A model generated the notes under the pieces. It worked only from the letters and a program-made list of their open reading frames with translations, was not told the DNA's origin and ran no database searches. A DNA stretch of 64,000 nt, from NCBI GenBank assembly GCA_030653385.1, contig JAURZM010000007.1:124001-188000 (forward strand), in the 5' to 3' direction. Below, piece after piece: positions 34,796-44,732 of this stretch (its first letter is position 1; each line of letters opens with the position of its first letter). The translations under genes and the position numbers were made by a program. This stretch comes from Rubrivivax sp. (GTDB lineage: Bacteria; Pseudomonadota; Gammaproteobacteria; Burkholderiales; Burkholderiaceae_C).

Positions 34796-36169
34796 ATGAC
34801 CCTGCCCCAGCTCGTCCACCCCGAGACGTCACTGCCCCGTGTGGCACTGCCGTCACGCATCGGCAAGTACATCGTCAAGTCCAAGATCGGCGAAGGCGCC
34901 ACCAGCGAAGTTTTCCTGGCGCACGACCCCTTCCGCAAACAGGACGTGGCCATCAAGCGTGTGCGCCTGGGCACGGGCCTGGGCAGCCACAGCCCGGCCG
35001 ACAGCCGCGGCGCGCACTTCCAGCAGCGATTCTTCGATGCCGAAGCGGCGTTGGTGGGCCAGCTGCAGCACCCGAACGTGGTGCAGATCCTGGACGCCGT
35101 GGCCGACGCCGAGGCGCCCTACCTGGTGATGGAGTACGTCGAGGGCTTCACGCTTCGGCGCTTTTGCCGCGCCGACAAGCTGCTGCCGCTGACGCAGGTC
35201 ATCGAAATCGGCTTCAAGTGCGCGATGGCACTGGGTTACTGCTACCGCCAGGGCCTGGTGCACCGCGACGTGAAACCCGCCAACCTGCTGGTCGGCTGGG
35301 ACGGCGACCGCATCGGCGAAGTCAAGGTCACCGACTTCGGCAGCGTCTTCAACCTGGGCGCCGACCACACGCAGGTCTACCGCGTCGGCAGCCTGGCCTA
35401 CATGGCGCCCGAGCAGCTGGACGGCGACCTGCTCGACTGCCGCGCCGACATCTATTCGATGGCCGCCGTGCTCTACCACCTGATTGCCGGCCGGCCGCCT
35501 TTCGACGCCATCCAGCAGCCGGCGATCATGAACCAGATCTACCACGGCACGGCGCCGCCGCTGGCGTCGCTGCGCGAGGGTGTGCCCGCGGGGCTGCAGG
35601 CGCTGATCGAACGCTGCCTGGCCAAGGAACGCGAACTGCGACCGGCCAGCTGGGACGAATTTGCGCAGGCCCTGTCGGCCGTCAGCGCACAGAACCCGCA
35701 GTTGCGCGGGCCGCTGCAGGAAGTGCTGGACTCGGAACGTTTCACGTTGCTGCGCAGCCTGGAGTTTTTTTCCGACTTCGGTGATGTCGAGCTGTGGGAA
35801 GTGGTGCACCGCGCCACCTGGCACCGCCACACCTACGGCCAGGCGCTGTACCGCAAAGGTGAAGAAGGCAACAGTTTTCACATCGTGACGCAAGGCCAAG
35901 TTGAGGTTTACCGCGACAGCCGCGCGGTGGCGTCGCTGGGCGCAGGCAGTTCGGTGGGCGAGATGGCCTACCTGGCGCCCAACCCCGCGCTGCGTGTGCA
36001 TTCGGTGGACATCCTGGTGTCGCAGCCCGCCACCACGGTGTCGTTCACGCCCGACCGGCTGGAGCGGCTGTCGCTGTCCACACGCCACCTGTTCGACAAG
36101 GCCTTCATCCGCGTGCTGGTCAAGCGCCTGCACGCGGCACACGAAGCTGCAGCCAAACGGCCGGCTTGA
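34796..36169 (+). CDS. serine/threonine protein kinase with C-terminal cyclic-nucleotide-binding domain
   Basis: 457 residues from the ATG at 34796. Eukaryotic-type kinase domain (about 22-290): Gly-rich loop GEGATSEVF, Lys54 in VAIKR, catalytic HRDVKPAN (Asp158), DFG at 180-182 and APEQ. The C-terminal part (about 320-440) follows the cyclic-nucleotide-binding fold: YRKGEEGNSFHIVTQGQVEVY and SSVGEMAYLAPNP. The conserved Arg of the canonical cAMP pocket (P-R-A-A-T) is not obvious here (NPALRVHSVDI), so ligand binding is uncertain. No membrane helix, so cytoplasmic. Followed by a PsiF-like gene. Targets unknown. Confidence 0.87.
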   Translation: MTLPQLVHPETSLPRVALPSRIGKYIVKSKIGEGATSEVFLAHDPFRKQDVAIKRVRLGTGLGSHSPADSRGAHFQQRFFDAEAALVGQLQHPNVVQILDAVADAEAPYLVMEYVEGFTLRRFCRADKLLPLTQVIEIGFKCAMALGYCYRQGLVHRDVKPANLLVGWDGDRIGEVKVTDFGSVFNLGADHTQVYRVGSLAYMAPEQLDGDLLDCRADIYSMAAVLYHLIAGRPPFDAIQQPAIMNQIYHGTAPPLASLREGVPAGLQALIERCLAKERELRPASWDEFAQALSAVSAQNPQLRGPLQEVLDSERFTLLRSLEFFSDFGDVELWEVVHRATWHRHTYGQALYRKGEEGNSFHIVTQGQVEVYRDSRAVASLGAGSSVGEMAYLAPNPALRVHSVDILVSQPATTVSFTPDRLERLSLSTRHLFDKAFIRVLVKRLHAAHEAAAKRPA

Positions 36170-36300
36170 ACACCGACCCGAGTCGGGGGTCGGCGGCAAA
36201 CGACACCGGTGCGTTTACCGCTGGCCGGGCGGCGCCCGGTCTGCTGCAATCCCGGGGGCGCCTACGCGCCGTCGTTCCACCACCCACGAGGAGTCTTGCC

Positions 36301-36564
36301 ATGAAAAGATCTTTGATCGGCATCGCCATTGCTGCCCTGAGCCTGTTTGCCCACTCGGCCTACGCCGCCGGCGAATGCGAAGCCAAGGCCGTCAGCAAGG
36401 ACGGCAAGCCGCTGGCTGGCGCCGCCAAAGCCAGTTTCATCAAGAAGTGTGAGCGCGAAGCCGCCCCGCCCAGCGCAGCCTGCGAAAAAAGCGCCGCCGA
36501 CAAAAAACTGGCTGGCGCGGCCAAGACCAGCCATCTGCGCAAGTGCATGGCCGATATGAAATGA
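36301..36564 (+). CDS. PsiF-repeat small secreted protein
   Basis: 87 residues from the ATG at 36301 (GAGGAG upstream), with a signal peptide ending near SAYAA. Two PsiF repeats follow, each bounded by a Cys pair: CEAKAVSKDGKPLAGAAKAS...KKC and CEKSAADKKLAGAAKTSHLRKC. PsiF was named as a phosphate-starvation-inducible protein in E. coli; its function is unknown. The four cysteines probably make two disulfides in the periplasm. It lies 131 bases after the kinase gene. Confidence 0.85.
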   Translation: MKRSLIGIAIAALSLFAHSAYAAGECEAKAVSKDGKPLAGAAKASFIKKCEREAAPPSAACEKSAADKKLAGAAKTSHLRKCMADMK

Positions 36565-36565
36565 G

Positions 36566-36640
36566 CCCACCCCCGGAGCGGCTGCGCCGCCCACCCCTCA
36601 AGCGACGTCAGCGGCCCGGCAAAGCCGGTTCCGCGGCGTC
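36566..36640. repeat. GC-rich palindromic intergenic repeat, copy 1
   Basis: Fills the gap between the PsiF gene and the convergent lysR gene. Contains a 28-base core (36609-36636) identical to one at 61582-61609 and differing at four positions from one at 57826-57853. The core folds as GCGG..CGGC-loop-GCCG..CCGC. It may double as a bidirectional terminator. Confidence 0.7.
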
Positions 36641-36653
36641 AACTTGATGCGCC

Positions 36654-37589
36654 TCAGGTTTCTCGAGCCTGCGCTGTGCTCTCGCGGTTGCGCCAGTATT
36701 CAGCATCGCCGTAGGTGTGCTTGAGAAAGTCGATCCACAGCCGCACCCGCAGCGGCAGGTGCTTGCGCTGCGGAAACACGGCGTAGATACCGTTGGGCGG
36801 TGCGGCAAAACTCTCCAGCACCACCTGCAGGCGGCCGGCCGCCACGTCCTGTTCAACTTCCCAGGTGCTGCGCCAGGCCAGGCCCAGGCCGCGCAAACAC
36901 CAGTCGTGCAGCACCTGGCCGTCGCTGCAGTCCAGGCGACCACTCGGGCGCAGGTGCACCACTTCGCCTTCGGTGGAAAAAGCCCAGCCACGGGTCTGGC
37001 TGGCGTCTGAACTCAGGGTCAGGCACTGGTGGCGCATCAGGTCGGCCGGGGTCGCCGGGGTGCCGGCGCGCTGCAGGTAAGCGGGAGTGGCCACACACAG
37101 GCGCCGGTTGTCGGCCAGCCGCACGCTGACCAGGCTGCTGTCAGGCAGGTCGCCCACCCGCACGGCGCAGTCGAAACCTTCGTTGACGATGTCGACGACA
37201 CGGTCGCTCAGGTTCAGGCTCAGGCTCACGTCGGGGTGCTGGGCCACGAAGGCCGGCACCAGGGGCGCCACATGGCGGCGTCCAAAGCCGGCCGGTGCGG
37301 TGATGCGCAGGTGGCCGCTGGCCTTGACACCACCCGCGCTGACGCTGGCTTCGGCGTTGGCCAGGTCGGCCAGCAGGCGCTGGCAATCTTCCAGAAAGGC
37401 GCTGCCTTCGTGGGTCAGCGTGATGCGGCGCGTGGTGCGCACCAGCAGCTTCACGCCCAGCCGCTCTTCCAGCGCGTCGACGCGCCGGCCGATCACCGCT
37501 GGCGCCACCCCATCGGCAATGGCCGCCGCGGTCAGGCTGCCCTTGGTGGACACGGCGACAAAGGATTCGATCTGTTTCAGTCGAGCCAT
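36654..37589 (-). CDS. LysR-family transcriptional regulator
   Basis: 311 residues. N-terminal winged helix-turn-helix (FVAVSTKGSLTAAAIADGVAPAVIGRRVDALEERLG is the conserved stretch, residues about 9-44) and a C-terminal periplasmic-binding-like effector domain. The SPAVIG-type HTH resembles regulators close to CrgA/DmlR. It is divergent from the HAD gene and glcB, with 85 bases between start codons, so it may control them; the effector is unknown. Confidence 0.92.
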   Translation of the reverse strand: MARLKQIESFVAVSTKGSLTAAAIADGVAPAVIGRRVDALEERLGVKLLVRTTRRITLTHEGSAFLEDCQRLLADLANAEASVSAGGVKASGHLRITAPAGFGRRHVAPLVPAFVAQHPDVSLSLNLSDRVVDIVNEGFDCAVRVGDLPDSSLVSVRLADNRRLCVATPAYLQRAGTPATPADLMRHQCLTLSSDASQTRGWAFSTEGEVVHLRPSGRLDCSDGQVLHDWCLRGLGLAWRSTWEVEQDVAAGRLQVVLESFAAPPNGIYAVFPQRKHLPLRVRLWIDFLKHTYGDAEYWRNRESTAQARET

Positions 37590-37674
37590 GGACGCGGATT
37601 ATGCCCATTGAACGCACAAATCCCACGCCGAATCGGCACTTAATGCCGCTGCAGATATCGAATAGATTGGCGGC

Positions 37675-38400
37675 ATGAAAATCCGCGCCGTGCTTTTCGA
37701 CGCCTACGGCACGCTGTTCGACGTGCACAGCGTGGCCCTGCTGGCCGAGCAGCTGTTTCCCGGCTGCGGGGACAAGCTGTCCGTGCTGTGGCGCGACAAG
37801 CAAATCGAATACACACGCCTGATCACGATGTCGGCGGCACCCGGCGACGAAGCCCGGCACTACCTGCCGTTCTGGGACATCACCCGTGCCAGCCTGCGCT
37901 GTGCCGCCGCGCGCCTGGGCCTGACGCTGTTGCCGGCTGCCGAAGAGCAGCTGATGAACCAGTACCGGCACCTGAGCGCCTTTGCCGAAAACCACGAGGT
38001 GCTGAAGACGCTGAAGCGGCGTGGTGTGAGCACCGGCATCCTGAGCAACGGCGACCCCGGCATGCTGGGCGTGGCAGTGAAAAGCGCGGGTTTTGCCGAT
38101 CTGCTGCAGCACGTGATCAGCGTGCACAGCGTGCGCCGCTACAAAACCGACCCGGCGGCTTATGCGCTCGGCCCGGCCACGCTGGGCCTGCCGGCGCGCG
38201 AGATCCTGTTCGTCAGCAGCAATGCCTGGGACGCCATCGGCGCCACCTGGTTTGGCTACACCACGCTGTGGGTCAACCGCAGCGGCGCGGCGCCGGAACA
38301 ACTGGGCACCGAACCCACCTTCACCGGCCGCAGCCTGCGCGATGTGCTGGATCACTTTCCCGCCTCTGCCCAGCCCACCCGGCCCACCCGATCCACCTGA
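37675..38400 (+). CDS. haloacid dehalogenase type II (HAD superfamily)
   Basis: 241 residues. HAD motif [11 protein letters not shown] supplies the nucleophile Asp9; motif II Ser-Asn is in [11 protein letters not shown], motif III Lys in RYKTDPAAY and motif IV in [12 protein letters not shown]. This S-N-x-W-D arrangement is that of L-2-haloacid dehalogenases, though many relatives act on phosphates or other acids. It lies 20 bases upstream of glcB on the same strand; a role with two-carbon acids (for example haloacetate or glycolate) would fit but is inference. Confidence 0.9.
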   Translation: MKIRAVLFDAYGTLFDVHSVALLAEQLFPGCGDKLSVLWRDKQIEYTRLITMSAAPGDEARHYLPFWDITRASLRCAAARLGLTLLPAAEEQLMNQYRHLSAFAENHEVLKTLKRRGVSTGILSNGDPGMLGVAVKSAGFADLLQHVISVHSVRRYKTDPAAYALGPATLGLPAREILFVSSNAWDAIGATWFGYTTLWVNRSGAAPEQLGTEPTFTGRSLRDVLDHFPASAQPTRPTRST

Positions 38401-38420
38401 ACCCCGCAAGAGACCGAACC

Positions 38421-40631
38421 ATGCGCTCCTCCATCCACAGCCTGCAAGTCGACACCGCCCTGTTGCGTTTCATCGACGACGAGGTGCTGCCCGGCACCGG
38501 TGTGGCACCCGCCACCTTCTGGGCCGGATTCGACGCCATCGTGCGCGACCTGGCGCCGCGCAACGCCGCCTTGCTGGCCGAACGTGACCGCCTGCAGGCC
38601 GACATCGACGCCTGGCACCGTGTGCACCCGGGCCCGATCGGCGACATGCCGGCCTACCGCGCCTTCCTGGAGCGCATCGGCTACCTGCAAGTGCCACCGT
38701 CGCACGTGCAGACCACCACCGCCAACGTCGATGCCGAACTGGCGCTGCAGGCCGGCCCGCAACTGGTGGTGCCGATCCTGAACGCGCGTTACGCGCTGAA
38801 CGCCGCCAACGCACGCTGGGGCAGCCTGTACGACGCCCTGTACGGCACCGACGCCATCGACGAAAGCGACGGCGCCACTCGTGCTGGCGCCTACAACCCG
38901 GTGCGCGGCGCCAAGGTCATTGCCTTTGCCCGCAACTTCCTGGACCAGGCGGTGCCCCTCGCGAACCACGAAGAAGGCGGGCTGCATGCCAACAGCGTCA
39001 ACTACCGCATCGACGGTGGCCAGCTGCTGGTGACGCTGGCCGGCGGCCACGTCGTGGGCCTGAAGGACAAGTCGGCGCTGGTGGGATTCCAGGGCGACGC
39101 GGCATCGCCGCAGTCGGTGCTGCTCAAGCACAACGGCCTGCACATCGACATCCGCATCGACCGCACCGCGGCCATCGGCAAGGCCGACGCAGCGGGGGTG
39201 TCCGACGTGGTGCTGGAAGCCGCGCTGTCCACGATCCTGGACCTCGAAGACTCGGTCGCCGCGGTGGATGCCGAAGACAAGATCGTCGGTTACCGCAACT
39301 GGCTGGGCATCCTGAAAGGCACGCTGACCGAAGACGTCAGCAAGGGTGGCAGGACCTTCAAACGCGGCCTCAACCCCGACCGCCGGTATCACGCGCCGAA
39401 CGGCGGCGCCGATGTCATGCTGCATGGCCGCAGCCTGATGTTCCTGCGCAATGTGGGCCACCTGATGAACAACCCGGCGGTGTTGTGGGACGGCGGCAAG
39501 GAGATTCCCGAGGGCATTCTCGACGCCGTGGTGACCACCACCATCGCGCTGCACGACCTGCAGCGCCACGGCGCTGCAGGTGTCGTCAACAGCCGCGCGG
39601 GCAGCGTCTACATCGTCAAGCCCAAGATGCACGGCCCCACCGAGGTGGCGTTTGCGGCTGAACTGTTCGGCCGTGTCGAACAGATGCTGGGCCTGCCGGA
39701 CAGCACGGTGAAGCTGGGCATCATGGACGAAGAGCGCCGCACCAGCGTCAACCTGAAGAGTTGCATCGCCGCAGCGGCCAGCCGCGTGGCCTTCATCAAC
39801 ACCGGCTTCCTGGACCGCACCGGCGACGAGATGCACACCGCCATGCTGGCCGGCCCGATGCGCCGCAAGGGCGACATGAAAAGCAGCGAGTGGATTGCTG
39901 CCTACGAAAAGAACAATGTGCTGGTGGGCCTGGAATGTGGCCTGCGTGGCAAGGCGCAGATCGGCAAGGGCATGTGGGCCATGCCCGACCTGATGGCAGC
40001 CATGCTGCAGCAGAAGGTGGGCCACCCCAAGGCCGGCGCCAACACCGCCTGGGTGCCCAGCCCCACCGCAGCCACCTTGCACGCGCTGCACTACCACCAG
40101 GTGGACGTGGCGGCCGTGCAGGCCGAGCTGGAGAAGTCCGACATCGCCGGCCAGCGCGACACGCTGCTGACGGGCCTGCTGACCGTGCCGGTGGTGAAGG
40201 ACGTGACCTGGTCTGCCGCCGAACGCCAGCAGGAGCTGGACAACAACGTGCAGGGCATCCTGGGCTATGTGGTGCGCTGGGTCGACCAGGGTGTGGGCTG
40301 TTCGAAAGTGCCCGACATCCACAACGTGGGCCTGATGGAAGACCGCGCCACGCTGCGCATCAGCAGCCAGCACATCGCCAACTGGCTGCACCACGGGGTC
40401 ATCACCGCCGAGCAGGTGCAGGCCTCGTTCCAGCGCATGGCTGCGGTGGTCGACCGCCAGAACCAGGGCGACCCGCTGTACCGGCCGATGGCCGGTTCAT
40501 GGCAAGACGGTCGTGAACCCAGCCTGGCCTACCAGGCCGCGCAGGACCTGGTGTTCAAGGGCAAGGAACAACCCAGCGGTTACACCGAGCCGCTGCTGCA
40601 CGCCTGGCGGCAGCAGGTGAAGGCGCGCTGA
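38421..40631 (+). CDS. glcB: malate synthase G
   Basis: 736 residues from the ATG at 38421, close to the usual 723. Blocks typical of isoform [37 protein letters not shown] (metal-binding acidic residues), [30 protein letters not shown] and the C-terminal [11 protein letters not shown]. It condenses glyoxylate with acetyl-CoA to malate, for growth on glycolate/glyoxylate or acetate. The larger upstream frame is not part of it. Probably cotranscribed with the HAD gene. Confidence 0.97.
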   Translation: MRSSIHSLQVDTALLRFIDDEVLPGTGVAPATFWAGFDAIVRDLAPRNAALLAERDRLQADIDAWHRVHPGPIGDMPAYRAFLERIGYLQVPPSHVQTTTANVDAELALQAGPQLVVPILNARYALNAANARWGSLYDALYGTDAIDESDGATRAGAYNPVRGAKVIAFARNFLDQAVPLANHEEGGLHANSVNYRIDGGQLLVTLAGGHVVGLKDKSALVGFQGDAASPQSVLLKHNGLHIDIRIDRTAAIGKADAAGVSDVVLEAALSTILDLEDSVAAVDAEDKIVGYRNWLGILKGTLTEDVSKGGRTFKRGLNPDRRYHAPNGGADVMLHGRSLMFLRNVGHLMNNPAVLWDGGKEIPEGILDAVVTTTIALHDLQRHGAAGVVNSRAGSVYIVKPKMHGPTEVAFAAELFGRVEQMLGLPDSTVKLGIMDEERRTSVNLKSCIAAAASRVAFINTGFLDRTGDEMHTAMLAGPMRRKGDMKSSEWIAAYEKNNVLVGLECGLRGKAQIGKGMWAMPDLMAAMLQQKVGHPKAGANTAWVPSPTAATLHALHYHQVDVAAVQAELEKSDIAGQRDTLLTGLLTVPVVKDVTWSAAERQQELDNNVQGILGYVVRWVDQGVGCSKVPDIHNVGLMEDRATLRISSQHIANWLHHGVITAEQVQASFQRMAAVVDRQNQGDPLYRPMAGSWQDGREPSLAYQAAQDLVFKGKEQPSGYTEPLLHAWRQQVKAR

Positions 40632-40653
40632 GCCAGCGCGCGGCAGCCGCGCT

Positions 40654-41034
40654 TCAGCTGGGCACCGGCGTGCCGCTCATGCGGTCGTACGTCAGGAAGA
40701 ACTTGCGCGCCAGGGCCACCAGCTGGTTTTCGCTGGGGTGGTCCACCACCTCGTAGGCCACGATGCGGCCGGCGGTTTCGGCGCGGTGTTTCTTGGCGTA
40801 GTGCTCGAAGTCGGCCAGGCCGGTGCTGGGGCCGACCGCCATCACCTCGGGAATGCCTTCCAGCGCATCACACACATGCCCGAAAAATTCGTGTTCGGTG
40901 CGCACGGTGCTGCCGTGCTGCTTGGTGTGGTGGCTGTGTGCCTTGACCTTGCTGGCCTGCACGTGTTCGGCATCGAACTGCAGAACCTGGGCACTTTGGT
41001 GATCGATCCAGACAACGGCGTGAAAGAGGGTCAT
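40654..41034 (-). CDS. eRF1/VLRF1-like small 'translational machinery' family protein
   Basis: 126 residues from the ATG at 41034 (MTLFHAVVWIDHQSAQVLQF); the upstream part of the frame is not conserved-looking. Blocks HSHHTKQHGS, VMAVGPSTGLADFEHYAKKH and VVDHPSENQLVALARKFF match a bacterial family annotated as translational machinery protein, related to the eRF1 domain 1/2 fold. Biochemical role unknown. It is 34 bases downstream of the DksA-like gene on the same strand, so the two are probably an operon. Confidence 0.78.
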   Translation of the reverse strand: MTLFHAVVWIDHQSAQVLQFDAEHVQASKVKAHSHHTKQHGSTVRTEHEFFGHVCDALEGIPEVMAVGPSTGLADFEHYAKKHRAETAGRIVAYEVVDHPSENQLVALARKFFLTYDRMSGTPVPS

Positions 41035-41068
41035 CGGTGAGGTCCTGGGTGGCAAGTTGAGAAAATGT

Positions 41069-41458
41069 TCAGCCGGCGGCATGCCGGTTCTCGTGGGTCG
41101 TTTCGCAGGGCACACAGCGCATCGCTGCCGGCTCGACCTTGAGGCGGTCGAAGGGAATCTCGGCTCCGCAGTCACTGCACAGGCCATAACTGTCGGTCGT
41201 CATGCGCAACAGCGCGGCGCTCACGGCCCCCAAGTCCTGCGTTTCCAGGTCGGACAGGGCCATGTCCAGCTCACGTTCGCCTTCGCGCTGCGGTGCGTCG
41301 TCGCCGTCCTGCTGCAGCACCTCGTGTGCGTGTTCGGCGCGGCTCAGGCCGCCATGGTGTTCGCTCAAGCGCCGCTGCAACTGCAACTGACGCTGCTGCA
41401 GGCTGGCTTCGAGCAGGGCGTGCTGACCGCTGGTCAGGACTTTTTTCGGCTGTTTCAT
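41069..41458 (-). CDS. TraR/DksA-family zinc-finger protein
   Basis: 129 residues from the ATG at 41458, chosen for the AGGAG site 8 bases upstream. A helical coiled-coil region (about 15-85) leads to a four-Cys zinc finger, CSDCGAEIPFDRL...CVPCE. DksA-type proteins enter the RNA polymerase secondary channel to modulate initiation with ppGpp. The coiled-coil tip, which in DksA carries the critical DxxDxA motif, reads DMALSDLET here and is only partly similar. Stress regulation is likely. Confidence 0.85.
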   Translation of the reverse strand: MKQPKKVLTSGQHALLEASLQQRQLQLQRRLSEHHGGLSRAEHAHEVLQQDGDDAPQREGERELDMALSDLETQDLGAVSAALLRMTTDSYGLCSDCGAEIPFDRLKVEPAAMRCVPCETTHENRHAAG

Positions 41459-41652
41459 GGGTCTGTCTCCTGTCTTCAAACCCATCTTGCGCCCTGCCAG
41501 GGTGTCCCGGCTTGCGCGCGGTCAAATCCACGTGCTGTCCGGCGCCACGGCCGCTTGCTGTCCTACGCCAGCCCTGCGCATGTGGCTACCTACAATGCCG
41601 CTCCACCGTCTGCCCAGCCTGTGCGCGCCCGACCTTGAACGACACCCTTTCG

Positions 41653-42879
41653 ATGCCCACCTCTGCCGCAGCCGGGTTGCCGGCCCATTGCGACGTGCTG
41701 GTGGTCGGTGCGGGCCCGGCAGGCAGCGCCTGTGCGCAGTTGCTGGCGCGGGCCGGCTTGCACGTGGTGTTGGCCGACCAGCACAACTTCCCGCGTGACA
41801 AGGTCTGCGGCGACGGCCTGATCCCCGACAGCCACGCCGCGCTGCGCCGCCTGGGGGTCTACGACGAAGTGGCGGCACTGGCACGCGCGGTGCACCACGT
41901 GCGCTGCATCGGCCCGCGCGGCGGTGTGGTGGACGTGCCGGGCACGATGTCGGTCGTGCCGCGCCAGGTGCTGGACCACGTGCTGGTGCGCGCCGCCCAA
42001 GACGCCGGTGCGAAGCTGCACACACCCTGGCGCTTCGAAACGCCTTTGCTCGACGGCGAACAGGTCGTCGGTGCCACCTTCAAGACACCGTCGGGCCCCC
42101 ACGATGTGCGCGCGCGCTGGGTCGTGCTGGCCACCGGCGCGGTGCCGCAGGCCAGCATCGCAGCCGGCCTGTGCGAACGCCGCACGCCCAGCGGCGTGGC
42201 GCTGCGCGGTTATGTGCACAACCCGGCCCTGGTGCCGTCGATCACCCAGCTGCAGCTGCTGTGGCACCCGCGGCTGCGTGGTGGTTACGGCTGGATCTTT
42301 CCCGAGCCCGACGGTGTCTTCAACATCGGCGTCGGCCTGACCGACAGCCAGTGGGTGAACGGCAAGGGCCGGCGGCAGGACTTCAACCTGCGCGACATGT
42401 TCAACGCCCTGTGCGAGGTCTACACACCGGCACGGGAACTGATGGCCGGCGGCACGCTGGTGGGCGAGATCAAGGGCGCGCCGCTGCGCTGTTCGCTCAA
42501 GGGCGCACGCTGGACCCGACCCGGCCTGCTGGGCACCGGCGAAGTGGTGGGCAGCACCTACGACTTCACCGGCGAAGGCATCGGCAAGGCCATGGAAACC
42601 GGCATGCTGGCGGCCGAGGCCATCGTGCAAGACCGCCAGGCCAGCGACGCCGACGTGCGCCAGCGTTACGAAGCCGGTCTGGCGGCGTTGAAGCCGCGTT
42701 TCCAGATGTATGAAGCCGCCAGCCGTGTCAACCACTTGCCCTGGTTGGCCGATCTGGTGGTGTGGCGGGCCCGCAAGAGCCCGCGTATCCTGCGCCGCAT
42801 GTCGGGCATGCTGGACGAAACCCAGAACCCGGGCCGCCTGTTCACCTGGGGCGGCATGCGCAAGCTGATGTTCGAATGA
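41653..42879 (+). CDS. geranylgeranyl-reductase-family FAD-dependent oxidoreductase
   Basis: 408 residues from the ATG at 41653. FAD motif VVGAGPAGSACAQLLA, then DKVCGDGLIPDSHAAL, a cysteine-containing block typical of geranylgeranyl reductases, and GTGEVVGSTYDFTGEGIGKAMETGMLAAEA near the C-terminus. The family saturates isoprenoid double bonds or hydroxylates other lipids; electron donor and substrate are unknown. A TACAAT -10-like element lies at 41591-41596. Divergent from the DksA-like gene. Confidence 0.87.
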   Translation: MPTSAAAGLPAHCDVLVVGAGPAGSACAQLLARAGLHVVLADQHNFPRDKVCGDGLIPDSHAALRRLGVYDEVAALARAVHHVRCIGPRGGVVDVPGTMSVVPRQVLDHVLVRAAQDAGAKLHTPWRFETPLLDGEQVVGATFKTPSGPHDVRARWVVLATGAVPQASIAAGLCERRTPSGVALRGYVHNPALVPSITQLQLLWHPRLRGGYGWIFPEPDGVFNIGVGLTDSQWVNGKGRRQDFNLRDMFNALCEVYTPARELMAGGTLVGEIKGAPLRCSLKGARWTRPGLLGTGEVVGSTYDFTGEGIGKAMETGMLAAEAIVQDRQASDADVRQRYEAGLAALKPRFQMYEAASRVNHLPWLADLVVWRARKSPRILRRMSGMLDETQNPGRLFTWGGMRKLMFE

Positions 42880-42899
42880 CTCACCCGAAAGGTTCGTCG

Positions 42900-43799
42900 A
42901 TGCAAACCCGTTCCCTGGCCGCCATGGCCCTGTGCTCCGTGCTGCTGGCCTCTTGTGGCGGTGGTGGTGATGGCGGCGGCCCGCCGCCCACGATCACCAG
43001 TTCCACGGTGGGCACCGCACGTTACAGCGACCCGCTGCTCATCACCTTGCTGGGCACCAACCTCGACCAAGCGCTCACCTTCAACACCACCGGCTGCCGC
43101 AACTTCACGCGCCTGACGACGACCCCGACAGCCAGCACGTCCACGGTCGCCTACTACAACTGCACGGTGTCGGGTGTGGGCGACCAGACCATCACCGTCA
43201 ACGGCGGTGGCATTGCGCTGCGCACCCTGAACTTCAATGCACCGGTGCCGCAGGTGACGATGCTCATCACCAATGGCGTCGGCGTGTCGGGTTCGCTGGT
43301 CATCACGCTGGCGCCGGCGTCGGCGCCCATCTCGGTTGACAACTTCCTGGCCTACGTGAAGAGCGGCTTCTACAACAACACCGTCTTTCACCGCAACGCG
43401 CGCACGGGCACGGGTGGACCCTTCGTGCTGCAAGGGGGCGGCTACACGTCGCCCGTGAACAGCGCCCAGCCCCTGCCCACACCCAAAGCCACCAACCCGC
43501 CCATCGTGCTGGAGCGCGGCTTGTCGAACGTGCGCTACACGGTGGCCATGGCCCGCTTGAGTTCCCCGAACACCGCGACGTCGGAGTTTTTCATCAACAC
43601 CGCCGACAACCTGTTCCTGAACGGTGACGGCACGACCGCCAACCCGGGTTATGCCACCTTCGGCACCGTGACCACCGGTACCACGCTGGTCGACGCCATG
43701 GACGCCGCACCGTGCGTGGCCAACTACTACGGCGTGGGCAACCCCGACTGCCTGCCCGAGCCCAACCTGGTGATCGCCAGCGCGCAGCAGACACGTTGA
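42900..43799 (+). CDS. cyclophilin-type peptidyl-prolyl isomerase lipoprotein
   Basis: 299 residues from the ATG at 42900 (AAAGG upstream); an ATG at 42876 overlapping the previous stop is an alternative. Lipobox LLASC gives Cys19. A beta-rich region (about 30-120) precedes a cyclophilin domain with SAPISVDNFLAYVKSGFYNNTVFHR, FVLQGGGY and TATSEFFINTADN. The catalytic Arg is in the FHR motif. It probably helps fold envelope proteins on the periplasmic side. The N-terminal beta region is an addition not found in PpiA. Confidence 0.88.
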   Translation: MQTRSLAAMALCSVLLASCGGGGDGGGPPPTITSSTVGTARYSDPLLITLLGTNLDQALTFNTTGCRNFTRLTTTPTASTSTVAYYNCTVSGVGDQTITVNGGGIALRTLNFNAPVPQVTMLITNGVGVSGSLVITLAPASAPISVDNFLAYVKSGFYNNTVFHRNARTGTGGPFVLQGGGYTSPVNSAQPLPTPKATNPPIVLERGLSNVRYTVAMARLSSPNTATSEFFINTADNLFLNGDGTTANPGYATFGTVTTGTTLVDAMDAAPCVANYYGVGNPDCLPEPNLVIASAQQTR

Positions 43800-43804
43800 A
43801 GCGC

Positions 43805-43831
43805 GGCCGGCTTCGACCGCCGAAGCCGGCC
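43805..43831. terminator. GC hairpin after the cyclophilin gene
   Basis: GGCCGGCTTCG (43805-43815) pairs perfectly with CGAAGCCGGCC (43821-43831) around a five-base loop. No T-run follows, so it may be a weak terminator or a transcript-stabilising hairpin at the end of the cyclophilin gene. Confidence 0.45.
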
Positions 43832-43872
43832 CCGTCACCACGCATCGCGGCATTTCGCGTCCACCTTTCACC

Positions 43873-44643
43873 ATGTGCCAGCTGCTGGGCATGAACGCCA
43901 ACGTCCCGACCGACGTGATGTTCAGCTTCGCCGGCCTGGCCACCCGGGCCGACGAGCACAAGGACGGCTTCGGCATCGCGTTTTTCGAAGACCGCGGCCT
44001 GCGCCACTTCATCGACCACCACGGCGCGCGCAGCAGCCCGGTGGCCGACCTGGTGAAGCGTTACCCGATCAAGAGCGACAACGTCATCGCGCACATCCGC
44101 AAGGCCACGCAGGGCCAGGTGGCGCTGGAAAACACCCACCCCTTCGTGCGTGAACTGTGGGGCCGCTACTGGGTGTTTGCCCACAACGGCGACCTCAAGG
44201 GTTTCAAGCCGCGCCTGCACGGTGCCTTCCGCCCTGTGGGCGGCACCGACAGCGAACACGCCTTCTGCTGGCTGATGCAGGAACTGGCCAAGGCCCACGC
44301 CAGCGTGCCCAGCGTGGAAGAACTCGGCTGCACCTTGCAGGAACTGCTGCCGCAGCCGGCGCAACACGGCACGTTCAACCTGTTGCTCAGCAATGGGCAG
44401 GCGCTGTGGGCGCACTGTTCGACCCACCTGCACGTGCTGGAACGTGCGCACCCCTTCGGCCCCGCCCAGCTGGCCGACGAAGACCTGCGCGTGGACTTTG
44501 CCGCCCACACCACGCCGCAAGACCGTGTGGCCATCGTTGCCACCACGCCGCTGACCGCGGGCGAGCCCTGGCAGCCGCTGACCGCGGGCGAGATGCGGGT
44601 GCTGGTGGGTGGCCGCACGGTGTCCAGCACCCACTGCCACTGA
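43873..44643 (+). CDS. class II glutamine amidotransferase (YafJ-like)
   Basis: 256 residues. The nucleophile Cys2 follows the initiator Met (MCQLLGMNANVPTD), as in N-terminal-nucleophile amidotransferases. Glutamine-binding blocks are HIRKATQG, ENTHPFVRELWGRYWVFAHNGDL and GGTDSEHAFCWLM. Only the glutaminase domain is present, with no synthase partner, so the acceptor is unknown. The start must be here because Cys2 has to become N-terminal. Confidence 0.92.
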   Translation: MCQLLGMNANVPTDVMFSFAGLATRADEHKDGFGIAFFEDRGLRHFIDHHGARSSPVADLVKRYPIKSDNVIAHIRKATQGQVALENTHPFVRELWGRYWVFAHNGDLKGFKPRLHGAFRPVGGTDSEHAFCWLMQELAKAHASVPSVEELGCTLQELLPQPAQHGTFNLLLSNGQALWAHCSTHLHVLERAHPFGPAQLADEDLRVDFAAHTTPQDRVAIVATTPLTAGEPWQPLTAGEMRVLVGGRTVSSTHCH

Positions 44644-44732
44644 TCCGGCGTGGCGGCAGGCTATGCATGGCGTCCTGCCAGCTGCCGCGCGGCCGTGCGC
44701 TGCTGGCCGCACCCGCTTCTACACTGCAAGGC

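Noticed and set aside
33124-35784. 886-codon open frame antisense to argS and running into the kinase gene
   Set aside because: Shadow frame of argS and an out-of-frame reading of the kinase gene; no conserved motif.
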